Shown one piece after another: positions 1 to 6,556 of a stretch of 13,301 bases of DNA (the stretch's first letter is position 1; each line of letters begins with the position of its first letter). The translations under genes and the position numbers were made by a program. The stretch is from assembly GCA_964429355.1 (NCBI GenBank), contig CAYSCH010000273.1, positions 1 through 13,301 of the forward strand. The letters run 5' to 3'. Under the pieces are notes generated by a model. That model had not been told where the DNA came from. It saw only the letters and a program-made list of their open reading frames with translations, and did not search any database. This DNA is from JAAYAY01 sp964429355 (lineage in GTDB: Bacteria > Planctomycetota > Planctomycetia > Pirellulales > Thermoguttaceae).

Positions 1-420
1 AGTCTCCGCAACACGACACTGGTTACAGCAGAAATGCTGGGACTGGCCTTTCAGCGGCCTGTGTCCGCCTCCTCGGTTCACGCCCCGCTCTACGCAGCCG
101 CCAACGCCGTAGACAATGACCCCGCCACCTACTGGTCTTCGACGTTTGCCGACCCAGCCTGGCTGGCGGTCGATCTCGGCACGAAAGGCCGGATACGGCT
201 TGTTCGCATCCTGTGGGAAACGGCGTTCTCCAAAGCCTTCTCCGTACAGGTTTCCACGGACGGCCAGACTTGGACCGACGTCTATCAAATCACCGACGGC
301 CAGGGAGGCACCAGCGAGATTGAGTTCCCCGCCACTGAGGCTCGACATGTCCGCGTCTCGTGCACGCAGCGTGGAACTCAATGGGGCCATGCAATCCGGG
401 AATTGCAGGTCTTCGATTGA
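1..420 (+). CDS. Discoidin (F5/8 type C) domain protein, C-terminal part, 5' end outside window
   Basis: The frame is open from base 1, so the gene begins upstream; the internal ATG at 34 is unlikely to be the true start. The visible part is almost exactly one F5/8 type C (discoidin) domain: AVDNDPATYWSS, then a WLAVDLG strand, the RLVRILWE strand, FSVQVSTDGQTWTDVY, and a final ARHVRVSC...WGHAIRELQVFD strand. This order and these motifs are typical of the fold, a carbohydrate- or surface-binding jellyroll often appended to secreted planctomycete hydrolases and sulfatases. The catalytic part, if any, is not in the window. The domain closes normally at its last strand, so the 3' end looks intact. 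A second, unrelated discoidin tail lies at 1211-1351. Confidence 0.8.
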   Translation, partial: SLRNTTLVTAEMLGLAFQRPVSASSVHAPLYAAANAVDNDPATYWSSTFADPAWLAVDLGTKGRIRLVRILWETAFSKAFSVQVSTDGQTWTDVYQITDGQGGTSEIEFPATEARHVRVSCTQRGTQWGHAIRELQVFD

Positions 421-491
421 GCCCCAGATACTCGGAGGGTTTGGGCATTCCCTGACGACGGGGCGAGCACAAATAGCGTCTCTGAGCGCCA

Positions 492-864
492 ATGTCTTGT
501 GAAGCTACGGAAGCTGTTATGGACGGAGCGGCTACAAGATGTGGAAGACCGGGCACCGTGGAGGCCACGGTCTACCGGCGGCTCGGAGAGCGGATCAGCT
601 CTTTCGAAAGTGTCGTGGGCGAATTGCAGCCGATCCTCACCCAGGTGGCCAAGGTGATCGAAGCGGCCGCCATGGCCAACGATAAGCGGCGAGGGCGAGC
701 TGATCGCCCAGGAGATTGCAGAGATCAGCCGCCGGGTACGGGAGAAGGAGATTTCTGCCCTGAACATCGACAGGCTCGTGGACGACACCGTCGAGGCTGC
801 GGCCGGGGAGGATCGGCAAAAACGGTCCCGTCTGAAGACGCGCCCCGGGCATCCAGGGGATTGA
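492..864 (+). pseudogene. Helical hypothetical protein, frameshifted
   Basis: Not a family I recognise. Frame 3 from the ATG at 492 reads sensible helical sequence (YRRLGERISSFESVVGELQ, ILTQVAKVIEAAAMANDK) up to about 686, then degrades into Arg/Gly-rich sequence. Frame 1 takes over at about 688 with GELIAQEIAEISRRVREKEI and SALNIDRLVDDTVEAAAGED and ends at TGA 862-864. The two halves look like one amphipathic, probably coiled-coil protein of about 120 residues split by a single frameshift between about 658 (the last frame-1 stop is at 655-657) and 690. It may be a decayed gene or a sequencing error in a G/C-rich spot. The first 25 residues are less convincing, so the start is uncertain. Confidence 0.45.
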
Positions 865-932
865 AACGTGTAGCATCTTTACCGACGATAAAAATATCCC
901 CTGCACACTCAAGGCAGTTTTCGGGAACTGGG

Positions 933-1208
933 GTAACCGTTCATAGGCTGGTGGGGTCTTTTCAAGAAAAGTGACCTGGACTTGAATGCTGGTTTTATGC
1001 CAGAACAATGGGCATGGAACCAGTCGTCACGGAAGAACTGATTGATCGTCAACCGCCAGAGGCCCAGGCGATCATTCGCGTGCTGTTGGCCAGAATCGCG
1101 GCGATGGAAGCGGAGCTTCGGGAACTGCAAGGGCAGATCAAAGGGAAGACGCCGCAGAACTCTTCGATCCCCCCGAGCACGCAGCATCCGCACGCCAAGC
1201 CTCCGCGG
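933..1208 (+). mobile_element. IS66-family element, left-end remnant
   Basis: The segment begins with GTAACCG at 933, resembling the GTAA-type termini of IS66 elements, followed by about 75 bp of leader and the N-terminus of the IS66 transposase. The element is cut off at about 1208, where the sequence changes into an unrelated reading frame (a discoidin tail). No right end is in the window. The exact left boundary is inferred from the terminal GTAA only. Confidence 0.5.
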
Positions 1209-1211
1209 TAG
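1008..1211 (+). pseudogene. IS66-family transposase, N-terminal 67 residues only
   Basis: The product would be 67 aa where full IS66 transposases have roughly 450-550. The visible part is the N-terminal leucine-rich coiled region (EAQAIIRVLLARIAAMEAEL) followed by KTPQNSSIPPSTQHPHAKPP, the 'KTSxNSSxPPS' signature at the start of IS66 transposases, just before the zinc-binding and DDE domains. The frame hits TAG at 1209-1211 exactly where sequence similarity to the family would be expected to continue with a basic linker. All catalytic residues are missing, so it is dead. Planctomycete IS66 copies carry this same N-terminus (from memory of the family). Confidence 0.8.
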
Positions 1212-1351
1212 AATCGCAACCAAAGAAGATCCGACTACTGATCCACGACGTCACCTGGGGCGGCGGCGCTACCAAGGAAGAAACCGAGGTTAGCGGCCAG
1301 CCGGGCCCTCGCCAGATGACCTTGCGGGAATTCGAAATCTATGCGAAATGA
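1211..1351 (+). pseudogene. Orphan C-terminal tail of a discoidin-type domain
   Basis: Frame 2 from about 1211 reads KKIRLLIHDVTWGGG, then QPGPRQMTLREFEIYAK, and stops at TGA 1349-1351. The end 'MTLREFEIYAK' matches the closing strand of F5/8 type C/discoidin domains, and the upstream IRLLIHDVTW resembles the preceding strand. It has no start of its own and abuts the IS66 remnant at about 1208, so it is the 3' stump of a gene that was interrupted by, or recombined with, the IS. It is read toward the convergent PQQ gene, whose stop lies 35 bp further on. Confidence 0.5.
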
Positions 1352-1386
1352 CCGTGGAGGAAGAGCTTTCCTGCAGAATCCGGCCT

Positions 1387-3445
1387 TCATTGACCGCTGC
1401 CACCCCCACGTACCAACTCGAATCGCCGCCGCGCCTCGACCTCGGCGATGAAACGGCTGTGAACCGCGAACCGCTCGATCAGCCCANNNNNNNNNNTCGC
1501 TCCAGTTGCTTAGATCGCCGTGCACACCCGACGTGACGTTCTCTCGGGCGCCGTTTCGATACACCGCCAGGTGATCGGGGCGATAGGTCACGATCAGGTG
1601 GACGACGCGGTTCGGTTCGATGGGGCCGAGGTTGGTTTCCGGGTTCATGCCGTTCTCGCCGGTTTCCGCCGTCCGCAGCCGGAAAATCAAATCGCGGCCT
1701 TCCTGGCCGAGGGTGAAGTTGCGCTGATAGGCATTCGTCGAGAAAGACACGATTCGCGCCGGCCCCGTCTGGTCCGCCGCCCGCGACAGAAATACTACCT
1801 CCACGCTCACTTCGCCCGACCGGCGACAGGCGTCGCAAAGCATCTTCGCGGGGCCTTCGACAAGGATGGCTCCGCCGTCCGGAATCAACTCGCCACGCAA
1901 GCCCGATCGAGCGCCGTCGCTCAGCTTCAATCGCCATGCCCCCGTGTCCTCCGTCACGTTGCCCACCAACCGATCCGGGCCGAAGTCTCTCTGCCAGGCA
2001 GCGACCATGCCGGGCAACTCGCCAGGCCAACTCCGCAAAGCCGCCAGGTCAACCTCGGCAGTCGGCTCCCGGATCGGAGCTATTTCGGGCGCCGCGGTCG
2101 TTTCGCGTTCGTTGGCCGTGACCTCGATCGGAGCTACCCCTTCACCCGAAAGATCGAAACATTTCAGATTGCCGTCGCGGTCCTTGCAGAAGATCCGGCC
2201 GTCGGACAAGACGACGTGCGGCCAGGCGTCGGTGTGAAACAGAGACCCCACACGGGCCAACTCGCGAAACGCGTCCGGAGACCGCTTCGCTGTTTCAGCC
2301 AGTGCAAGATCACCTCGTCCGGCAAGCATCAGCAGACGATCGTCGGACGTAACAATGCACGATCCCGCGTCGCCAAACCCGCCGGGGCCGGTCCACACCG
2401 TGCGCCCCGTTGCGAGTTCCAAACAGACCGGCTTCTCGTGGACCCAGTATATGAACCCGTTGTGGATCACGGGACTGCAGACCAGCGAATGGGGCTTCTG
2501 TTTCCAACGCACCTTCGCGCCGTCCAGACCGATTTCCAGCAAGCAGGAGTAGCGATGATTATAGCCCGCCGTGATCAGCACCAGGTTTCCCGCTACCGCC
2601 GGCGTTGCGATGTTCTGGGCGAAGTCGGTCTCCCAAGGGTATTCGGCAACCGTGTCGCCTTCGTGGCCCGCATCCAGCCGCGCGACGAGCAGTTGGTGCA
2701 GACTGAAGGCGGCAACGCACGGCACCCCTTCCACTTGCATCGGCACAGGCCCGCCGGAGTGACCCGCACCGTCCGTTGCACGGCTCGCCCAGACTTCCTG
2801 ACCGGTTCGCTTGTCGAAGGCGATCAACGTTCCCTGGTTGCATCCGACTTCGACGATCAGCCAGTCGCCGTGAACGAGTGGCGAGGTCGTATATCCGTAG
2901 TCCCGTCGCCCTTGACGGCCGATCTTTGGACGCTTGGGAACCGCAAATTCGTCGTATAGATTGAGCTCCCAAACGTGCTTGTCTTCCTGCCTGGTGTCCC
3001 AGCAGTTCAATTGGCCGTCGAGCCCCAGGGTGTAGACAAAACCGGTCTCGGTGTCGTATTCAGGCGTGGAAATAATGCCGGCGTAAAGTCCCATATCGCC
3101 TTCCGCATGGCGTCCGAACCTGCCTGCCGGATAAGACACATCCCAGATGCGTTCCCCTGTAGCAGCCCCGATGCAGAACAACGAATCCCGTTCGTCCGCC
3201 CACCCCATCACGTACACTCGATCTCCGACAACGAGGGGCGAACTGGATCCGATGCCGACGTTCGTTTCCCAGACTGGTTCGGCCGGCAACTGCTGCCGAT
3301 CTTCCCAGCGGGAGCTCTCGGCAACTACGTCATTTCGGTTCGGGCCTCGCCAGCGTGGCCAATCGTCAGCTTGGACCGTTTGGCGGCTCGAGAAGCCGAT
3401 TGTAATCGCGGTCAGCAGGAGAAGGCCAAGGCGTTGAGTGGTCAT
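1387..3445 (-). CDS. Secreted PQQ-like beta-propeller repeat protein with C-terminal LamG-like domain
   Basis: The protein starts at ATG 3443-3445 with a signal peptide (MTTQRLGLLLLTAITIGFSS, cleavage probably after VQA), then DDWPRWRGPNRN, a start seen in many planctomycete exported PQQ-propeller proteins. Repeats such as WETNVGIGSSSPLVVGDRVY, LIAFDKRTGQEVW and CLELATGRTVW are blades of an eight-bladed-type propeller (roughly residues 30-430). The C-terminal part (about 480-680) resembles a LamG/concanavalin-like jellyroll: VVHLIVTYRPDHLAVYRNG. The 10-N gap interrupts it near residue 650. Beyond the gap the plausible frame is GLIERFAVHSRFIAEVEARR, ending at TGA 1387-1389, a different frame from the upstream part. 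No PQQ enzymatic residues can be assigned; a binding or scaffolding role outside the cytoplasm is inferred. Confidence 0.85.
1487..1496. other. Assembly gap (10 Ns)
   Basis: Ten undetermined bases join two contigs inside the PQQ-propeller gene. Reading frames on the two sides fit one protein only if the true gap length is a multiple of three, so the nominal 10 is a placeholder. By comparison with LamG-like domains perhaps 15-20 residues are missing. Confidence 0.95.
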
Positions 3446-3703
3446 TTGTCTTCAACAGAAGGCATCGGAGTGATCAGAGGGACGGCGCTGTGCTCTCTCT
3501 GACTGGGCGACCAGCTTGGACTGTCGGGGACACAAAGCAACGTGGGAAGACGGCCGATGATGGTCGCATCTTCCTAGATGTGATTATCCTGATTGCGTGG
3601 AGCGATTTCAAGGAGTTTCTTGACCGGTGGTGGGCCGGTCTAGCGCGTTCCATTGGTCCGCTCTTCCTCCCTCTCCTGTTCGCACAGATGCTCACGCCTG
3701 TGA
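3446..3703. other. Spacer with no clear gene
   Basis: The region upstream of the PQQ gene holds open frames on both strands. The + frame starting at GTG 3490 contains a hydrophobic stretch (FLDVIILIAW, and LFLPLLFAQMLTPVIMP near 3660-3712), but it has no ribosome binding site, runs on into the antisense of the next gene fragment and resembles nothing I know. I see no convincing gene; it should also contain the promoter of the PQQ gene. Confidence 0.4.
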
Positions 3704-4075
3704 TCATGCCAGTCTACCGCCATGGGATGGTCGAAGACGTGGCGGGTACTCCAACTCATCCGAAGGATCAACGATCATCAGATCGAACTGAAATCCCTCA
3801 TAACTCTGGAGGAGTCGAGCCAACTGGTCGAAAGTCAGAAACACGCCGTCCACCACGACCCCGCCATAACTAACCCGCCCCCGCAGCCGGTGGTGCGTAA
3901 GAGACAATCGTCCCTCTTGCTCCAACAGATGACGGACGGAAAGCAAGTTCGGAATCTTGTTGCGGAGAATGCCAAGGGCGTGAAAAACGTCCAGCGAAGA
4001 TAATGCTTCGAACTCGTAGCCATCATCGCCATTTGCATCTTCAATTGCACGAACACCGTAGTTCGATGGATCAAT
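3704..4075 (-). pseudogene. Hypothetical protein, 5'-truncated
   Basis: Reading the minus strand from 4075 gives a continuous sequence of about 123 codons with good codon bias: ANGDDGYEFEALSSLDVFHA, LGILRNKIPNLLSVRHLLEQ, a basic patch LTHHRLRGR, VVVDGVFLTFDQLARLLQSY, and FDLMIVDPSDELEYPPRL before the stop at 3704-3706. There is no ATG or GTG before residue 44; a stop at 4076-4078 closes the frame exactly where an unrelated antitoxin fragment on the other strand begins. This indicates that the 5' end was removed by a rearrangement at about 4070. I do not recognise the family. If the internal ATG at 3944-3946 were used, an 80-aa product would result. Confidence 0.5.
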
Positions 4076-4161
4076 TCATTGCCACGGCCGTTGCCGAGAA
4101 ACTGGCTTCGCTGGCCACCATGGAATACCTGGAACAACGGGCCCGGCGAAGCCGCCGGGAG
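4063..4161 (+). pseudogene. RHH/HicB-like antitoxin, C-terminal fragment
   Basis: About 32 codons read SMDQFIATAVAEKLASLAT and MEYLEQRARRSRRE. This matches the second helix and tail of Arc/ribbon-helix-helix antitoxins of HicB type ('S(M/I)NQFIxxAVAEKL...EEYLxxRA'), which bind DNA as dimers and neutralise a partner toxin. The N-terminal beta strand and first helix are absent: upstream in the same frame is only the antisense of the neighbouring minus-strand fragment. After 4161 the frame becomes Arg-rich and unrelated to the family. No toxin partner remains. The stump and the minus-strand fragment share a junction near 4070. Confidence 0.5.
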
Positions 4162-4323
4162 CGGTGTCATGCGGTCCGTGTAACTCTGTCGGCCGCACGG
4201 CTCCATCGCGCATCGGCGAGAGAACAGGAGCGCTCATTTGAACGCGCAAGCGTCCGCAGATTTCGTCGATGCCAACGAGTGTGGGCTGCGAACCGTACCG
4301 GCCGCTGTTAGAGGGGGTTGCAA

Positions 4324-4340
4324 AAGCCGACAATCGGCTT
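4324..4340. promoter_or_regulatory. Palindromic operator candidate P1
   Basis: AAGCCGACAATCGGCTT has perfect 7-bp arms around a 3-nt spacer. It ends 11 nt before the ATG of the MerR-like gene at 4352, covering the space where a ribosome binding site would sit, so a bound protein would block expression. Two further copies lie at 4894 and 4958. Autoregulation by the adjacent HTH protein is inferred. Confidence 0.65.
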
Positions 4341-4351
4341 ATAGTTAAAGT

Positions 4352-4876
4352 ATGACCCAACAGCAGACAATCCAATTGGGCGAGATCTGCGAACGCCTCC
4401 GAGTCAAGGAACGCGACGCTCGGTATGTCCTCGAGCAAGGTCATGTGCCCCACGGAGTTGACGAGTCCCCGGCCAGCGGTACCTATCGGCGGTTCGGGCC
4501 GGGCCAGGCGTTTTGGCTCGGAATGGTCTTGAAACTCAAACAAGGTGGCATCACGACACCCCTGGCAGCACAGATCGCCAACTACGCGCAAGAGTCGCTG
4601 CATACGGTAACCCAGCGGCTCGGTTGGGAGTGGCGGTTCCTGCCGTTGAAGGGCTGGTTCGATAGCGAGCACGAGTACGTCGTGGAAGTAGCGGACCTAC
4701 AGTACATTCGGTTCGGCACCGACGCGAGTCCCGGCAGCAGGGGCCGCATGACGTACTTCAGCTGGCACCGCATCGCCGAGCCGGGTGTACCGGCCGAGGA
4801 CCTCCGGCCGTGCGTCGTCCTCCGCCTTGACTTGGCACTCATTGCGGGGCTGCTGGCCAGTGCGTTCAAAGAGTGA
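4352..4876 (+). CDS. MerR-like helix-turn-helix regulator
   Basis: 174 aa. Residues 7-55 (IQLGEICERLRVKERDARYV, then YRRFGPGQAFWLGMVLKL) resemble a MerR-type winged HTH: helix-turn-helix, then a wing with the Tyr-Arg pair, then a helix leading to 'LKQGGITTPLAAQIANYA'. The C-terminal half (about 90-174) has aromatic beta-rich sequence (WEWRFLPLKGWF, EYVVEVADLQYIRFG) and a final leucine-rich helix; it is not the usual MerR dimerisation coil and I do not recognise it. No Shine-Dalgarno precedes the ATG; the P1 palindrome sits there instead. It is the first gene of the + strand cluster ending in the terminase. It is probably the protein that binds P1-P3. Inference, not shown: repressor of its own gene and of the gene at 4999. 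Confidence 0.65.
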   Translation: MTQQQTIQLGEICERLRVKERDARYVLEQGHVPHGVDESPASGTYRRFGPGQAFWLGMVLKLKQGGITTPLAAQIANYAQESLHTVTQRLGWEWRFLPLKGWFDSEHEYVVEVADLQYIRFGTDASPGSRGRMTYFSWHRIAEPGVPAEDLRPCVVLRLDLALIAGLLASAFKE

Positions 4877-4893
4877 ATCGCACTGGGATTGAC

Positions 4894-4912
4894 AAAGCCG
4901 ATATCCGGCTTT
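4894..4912. promoter_or_regulatory. Palindromic operator candidate P2
   Basis: AAAGCCGATATCCGGCTTT lies 17 bp after the stop of the MerR-like gene. In the P1 register (AAGCCGA-N3-TCGGCTT) it has one mismatch (C for T at 4905). It could be part of a double operator with P3, 64 bp downstream (about six helical turns). Confidence 0.6.
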
Positions 4913-4957
4913 ACAAACAAGATACTTACCCTCCACGAGGGCCTTTTGAGATCCCTT

Positions 4958-4976
4958 AAAGCCGACTATCGGCTTT
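4958..4976. promoter_or_regulatory. Palindromic operator candidate P3
   Basis: AAAGCCGACTATCGGCTTT has perfect 8-bp arms around a 3-nt spacer, the best of the three copies. It ends 22 nt before the ATG at 4999, so a protein bound here would cover the promoter or leader of the downstream gene. Confidence 0.65.
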
Positions 4977-4998
4977 GTGCCCGATAAGGAATGAGGTT

Positions 4999-5904
4999 AT
5001 GACGCAATTCGCCAGCCACAGAAAAAACCCCCGCGGCGGGCCGCGGACCCCCGAGGGCAAGGCCGTCTCTCGCGCCAACGCCATCACGCATGGGCTTTCC
5101 GCGACGACGCTGCTCCCCAAAATCTTCAACGTCGAGCTGATCATCAAATATCATGATGCCCTCCGCGAGGAATGGTGTCCGGCAACACCGACCGAGCGGG
5201 TTCTCGTCCGCGAATTGGCACGGCACCAAGCCGCCCTCGAGTGGATCGAGCAAATTGAATTGGCGGTCCTTCGCGGCGGTGCCCGCCAGCCATTGTATCT
5301 CGGTTTGAATTTCGGCAACGCCGACGAAGCAAACGACGCGATTGTTGCCGCTGCAGGAACCTCGGACGGTGTCGAGAAGATTTCGCGTTACCGGCGGCAT
5401 CACGAGCGGACCTTTCTTCGGACGTTGATCGCTTTACAGGATACCAAAAAGAACGTCCAGTTGCGGACAATCACAGCAGCTGACACCCGACAATCGAGAT
5501 TCTGTTCCGAGGAGGTATGCGAGGCCTACCTAGTCAATCGCCTGCAACAAGCCTGTTTCCATTGCCCCCACTGCGAGGGCCAGGCAGCAACCTGGCTTTC
5601 GGCTCGGCGGCTCCTGCAGTGCCGGCACTGCAGGTATCAGGTGACCGCCCGGCAGGGCACGGTGATGGCAGCCTCACGGGTCCCGCTCCTCGCCTGGTTC
5701 CGGGCAATCGAACTGCTGGAGCGGAACCCGCAAGCCTCGCTTGTCGAATTGCAGGCCGCAACCAAACTCGGCCGCCAGGGAACCGTCCGCAGAATGGCCC
5801 AGAAAATTCGCGCGGCCCAGAACAGCCCAAACCGCACGCAGCTCCTGGCCGGTCTCGATATGACGCTCGGTCATCCCGATCCGAACGTTTCAGGAGGCTG
5901 CTGA
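4999..5904 (+). CDS. Fusion: GPRTPEGK/HGL domain plus IS1595 (ISXO2)-type zinc ribbon and helical domain
   Basis: 301 aa from ATG 4999, chosen because AAGGA (4986-4990) precedes it; an in-frame ATG at 4975 lies inside P3. Residues 13-33 (GGPRTPEGK...AITHGL) are the start motif of an uncharacterised protein family common in Planctomycetes and Acidobacteria. A helical middle follows (TERVLVRELARHQAALEWIE). From about 185 the protein resembles the N-terminus of IS1595/ISXO2 transposases: CPHC at 189-192, CRHC at 208-211, then RYQVTARQGTVM, PLLAWFRAIELLE and an HTH-like ELQAATKLGRQGTVRRMAQK. It ends there, with no DDE/DDN catalytic domain, so it should bind DNA but not transpose. A terminase-recruiting or regulatory role is inferred from its position before a large terminase. 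Confidence 0.7.
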   Translation: MTQFASHRKNPRGGPRTPEGKAVSRANAITHGLSATTLLPKIFNVELIIKYHDALREEWCPATPTERVLVRELARHQAALEWIEQIELAVLRGGARQPLYLGLNFGNADEANDAIVAAAGTSDGVEKISRYRRHHERTFLRTLIALQDTKKNVQLRTITAADTRQSRFCSEEVCEAYLVNRLQQACFHCPHCEGQAATWLSARRLLQCRHCRYQVTARQGTVMAASRVPLLAWFRAIELLERNPQASLVELQAATKLGRQGTVRRMAQKIRAAQNSPNRTQLLAGLDMTLGHPDPNVSGGC

Positions 5905-6166
5905 AAGATGTGTAACTCAAAAGGATTTTTTGCAGAACGAACGTCTGGCTGGAAGACAGAACGGCGCGCCGAAAACCTGACGAAATCGTGCGCAACGTTC
6001 GCTGAGATTGCCAGTTGCGACCCCCCAACAGAGATCCTTACCTCGATGTGGACCGGTGCACAATGCCCGTTCGCGCTTCCAATCGCGGCGCTTGGCTCAG
6101 CCGAGCACCTGTGTGTCGTATATAGTATAAACACGTCAATCTGCGCTCGCATCAGGAGGGCAGCCG
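5905..6166. promoter_or_regulatory. 262-bp spacer with an AT-rich dyad before the small terminase-like gene
   Basis: No convincing gene is seen; the frame at 5908-6201 lacks family features and runs into the next gene. At 6113-6134 lies an imperfect dyad, GTGT-CG-TATA-TAG-TATA-A-ACAC, that includes -10-like TATAGT. No good -35 box is present. An independent, regulated promoter for the 6167-8057 pair is possible. Confidence 0.35.
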
Positions 6167-6556
6167 ATGACCCAGCTCCTACCTGCACCCGGCAATCATG
6201 ACGACGACTCCGTCGGCGGCCCCGGGCGCCGCGCTGGTCCCCGTAGCCAACGGAAACAGATTACCATTCCCAGTGTGGATGAGATACTACGGATGCTGCT
6301 CCAGCTGAACAGCGCCGTGACAATCGGCGTGATGTCACCGAGCGACGCGAACATCGTGCATCGCAATCTACGAACGATCCTCGACGTGCAGATGAAACGC
6401 GCAGAGCGGAACGAGGGTGGTCCCGGCCACGAGGCACTGATTGAACTCTGCCGGCGTGATCCCACGGCGATCAATATCCTGGCTCCCTTCCTGACCGACG
6501 ATGCGCTCGACGCGTTGATGCGCGAGATAGGAGAAGCCCCCGATGGACCGGTTTAG
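6167..6556 (+). CDS. Small helical protein, candidate small terminase subunit
   Basis: 129 aa, with a strong ribosome binding site (AGGAGG at 6154-6159, 7 nt before ATG). The N-terminal 35 residues are polar and disordered (DDDSVGGPGRRAGPRSQRKQ). From about 37 there is a helical pair: IPSVDEILRMLLQLNSAVTI, then SPSDANIVHRNLRTILDVQM. A helical acidic tail follows (PFLTDDALDALMREIGEA). The MSPSDANIVHRNLR-type helix resembles small helical proteins encoded before large terminases in some phages, but I see no clear HTH. The stop overlaps the terminase start by 14 nt, so the two are translated together, which supports a partnership. Function is inferred from position and size. Confidence 0.55.
   Translation: MTQLLPAPGNHDDDSVGGPGRRAGPRSQRKQITIPSVDEILRMLLQLNSAVTIGVMSPSDANIVHRNLRTILDVQMKRAERNEGGPGHEALIELCRRDPTAINILAPFLTDDALDALMREIGEAPDGPV

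Noticed and set aside
1520..2959. 479-codon open frame on the + strand
   Set aside because: It is antisense to the PQQ-propeller gene, with no family motifs; the minus strand has a signal peptide and clear propeller repeats. High GC3 explains the open antisense frame.
3490..3873. Hydrophobic + strand frame as a membrane protein
   Set aside because: No ribosome site, the second half is antisense to the 3704-4075 fragment, and no family resemblance; kept only as a note in the spacer entry.
4076..4672. 198-codon minus-strand frame over the start of the MerR-like gene
   Set aside because: It crosses palindrome P1 and the antitoxin stump and shows no recognisable domain; the + strand HTH is far more convincing.
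5908..6201. 97-codon frame between the zinc-ribbon protein and the small terminase-like gene
   Set aside because: No ribosome binding site, no motif, unusual composition and overlap with a well-supported start at 6167.
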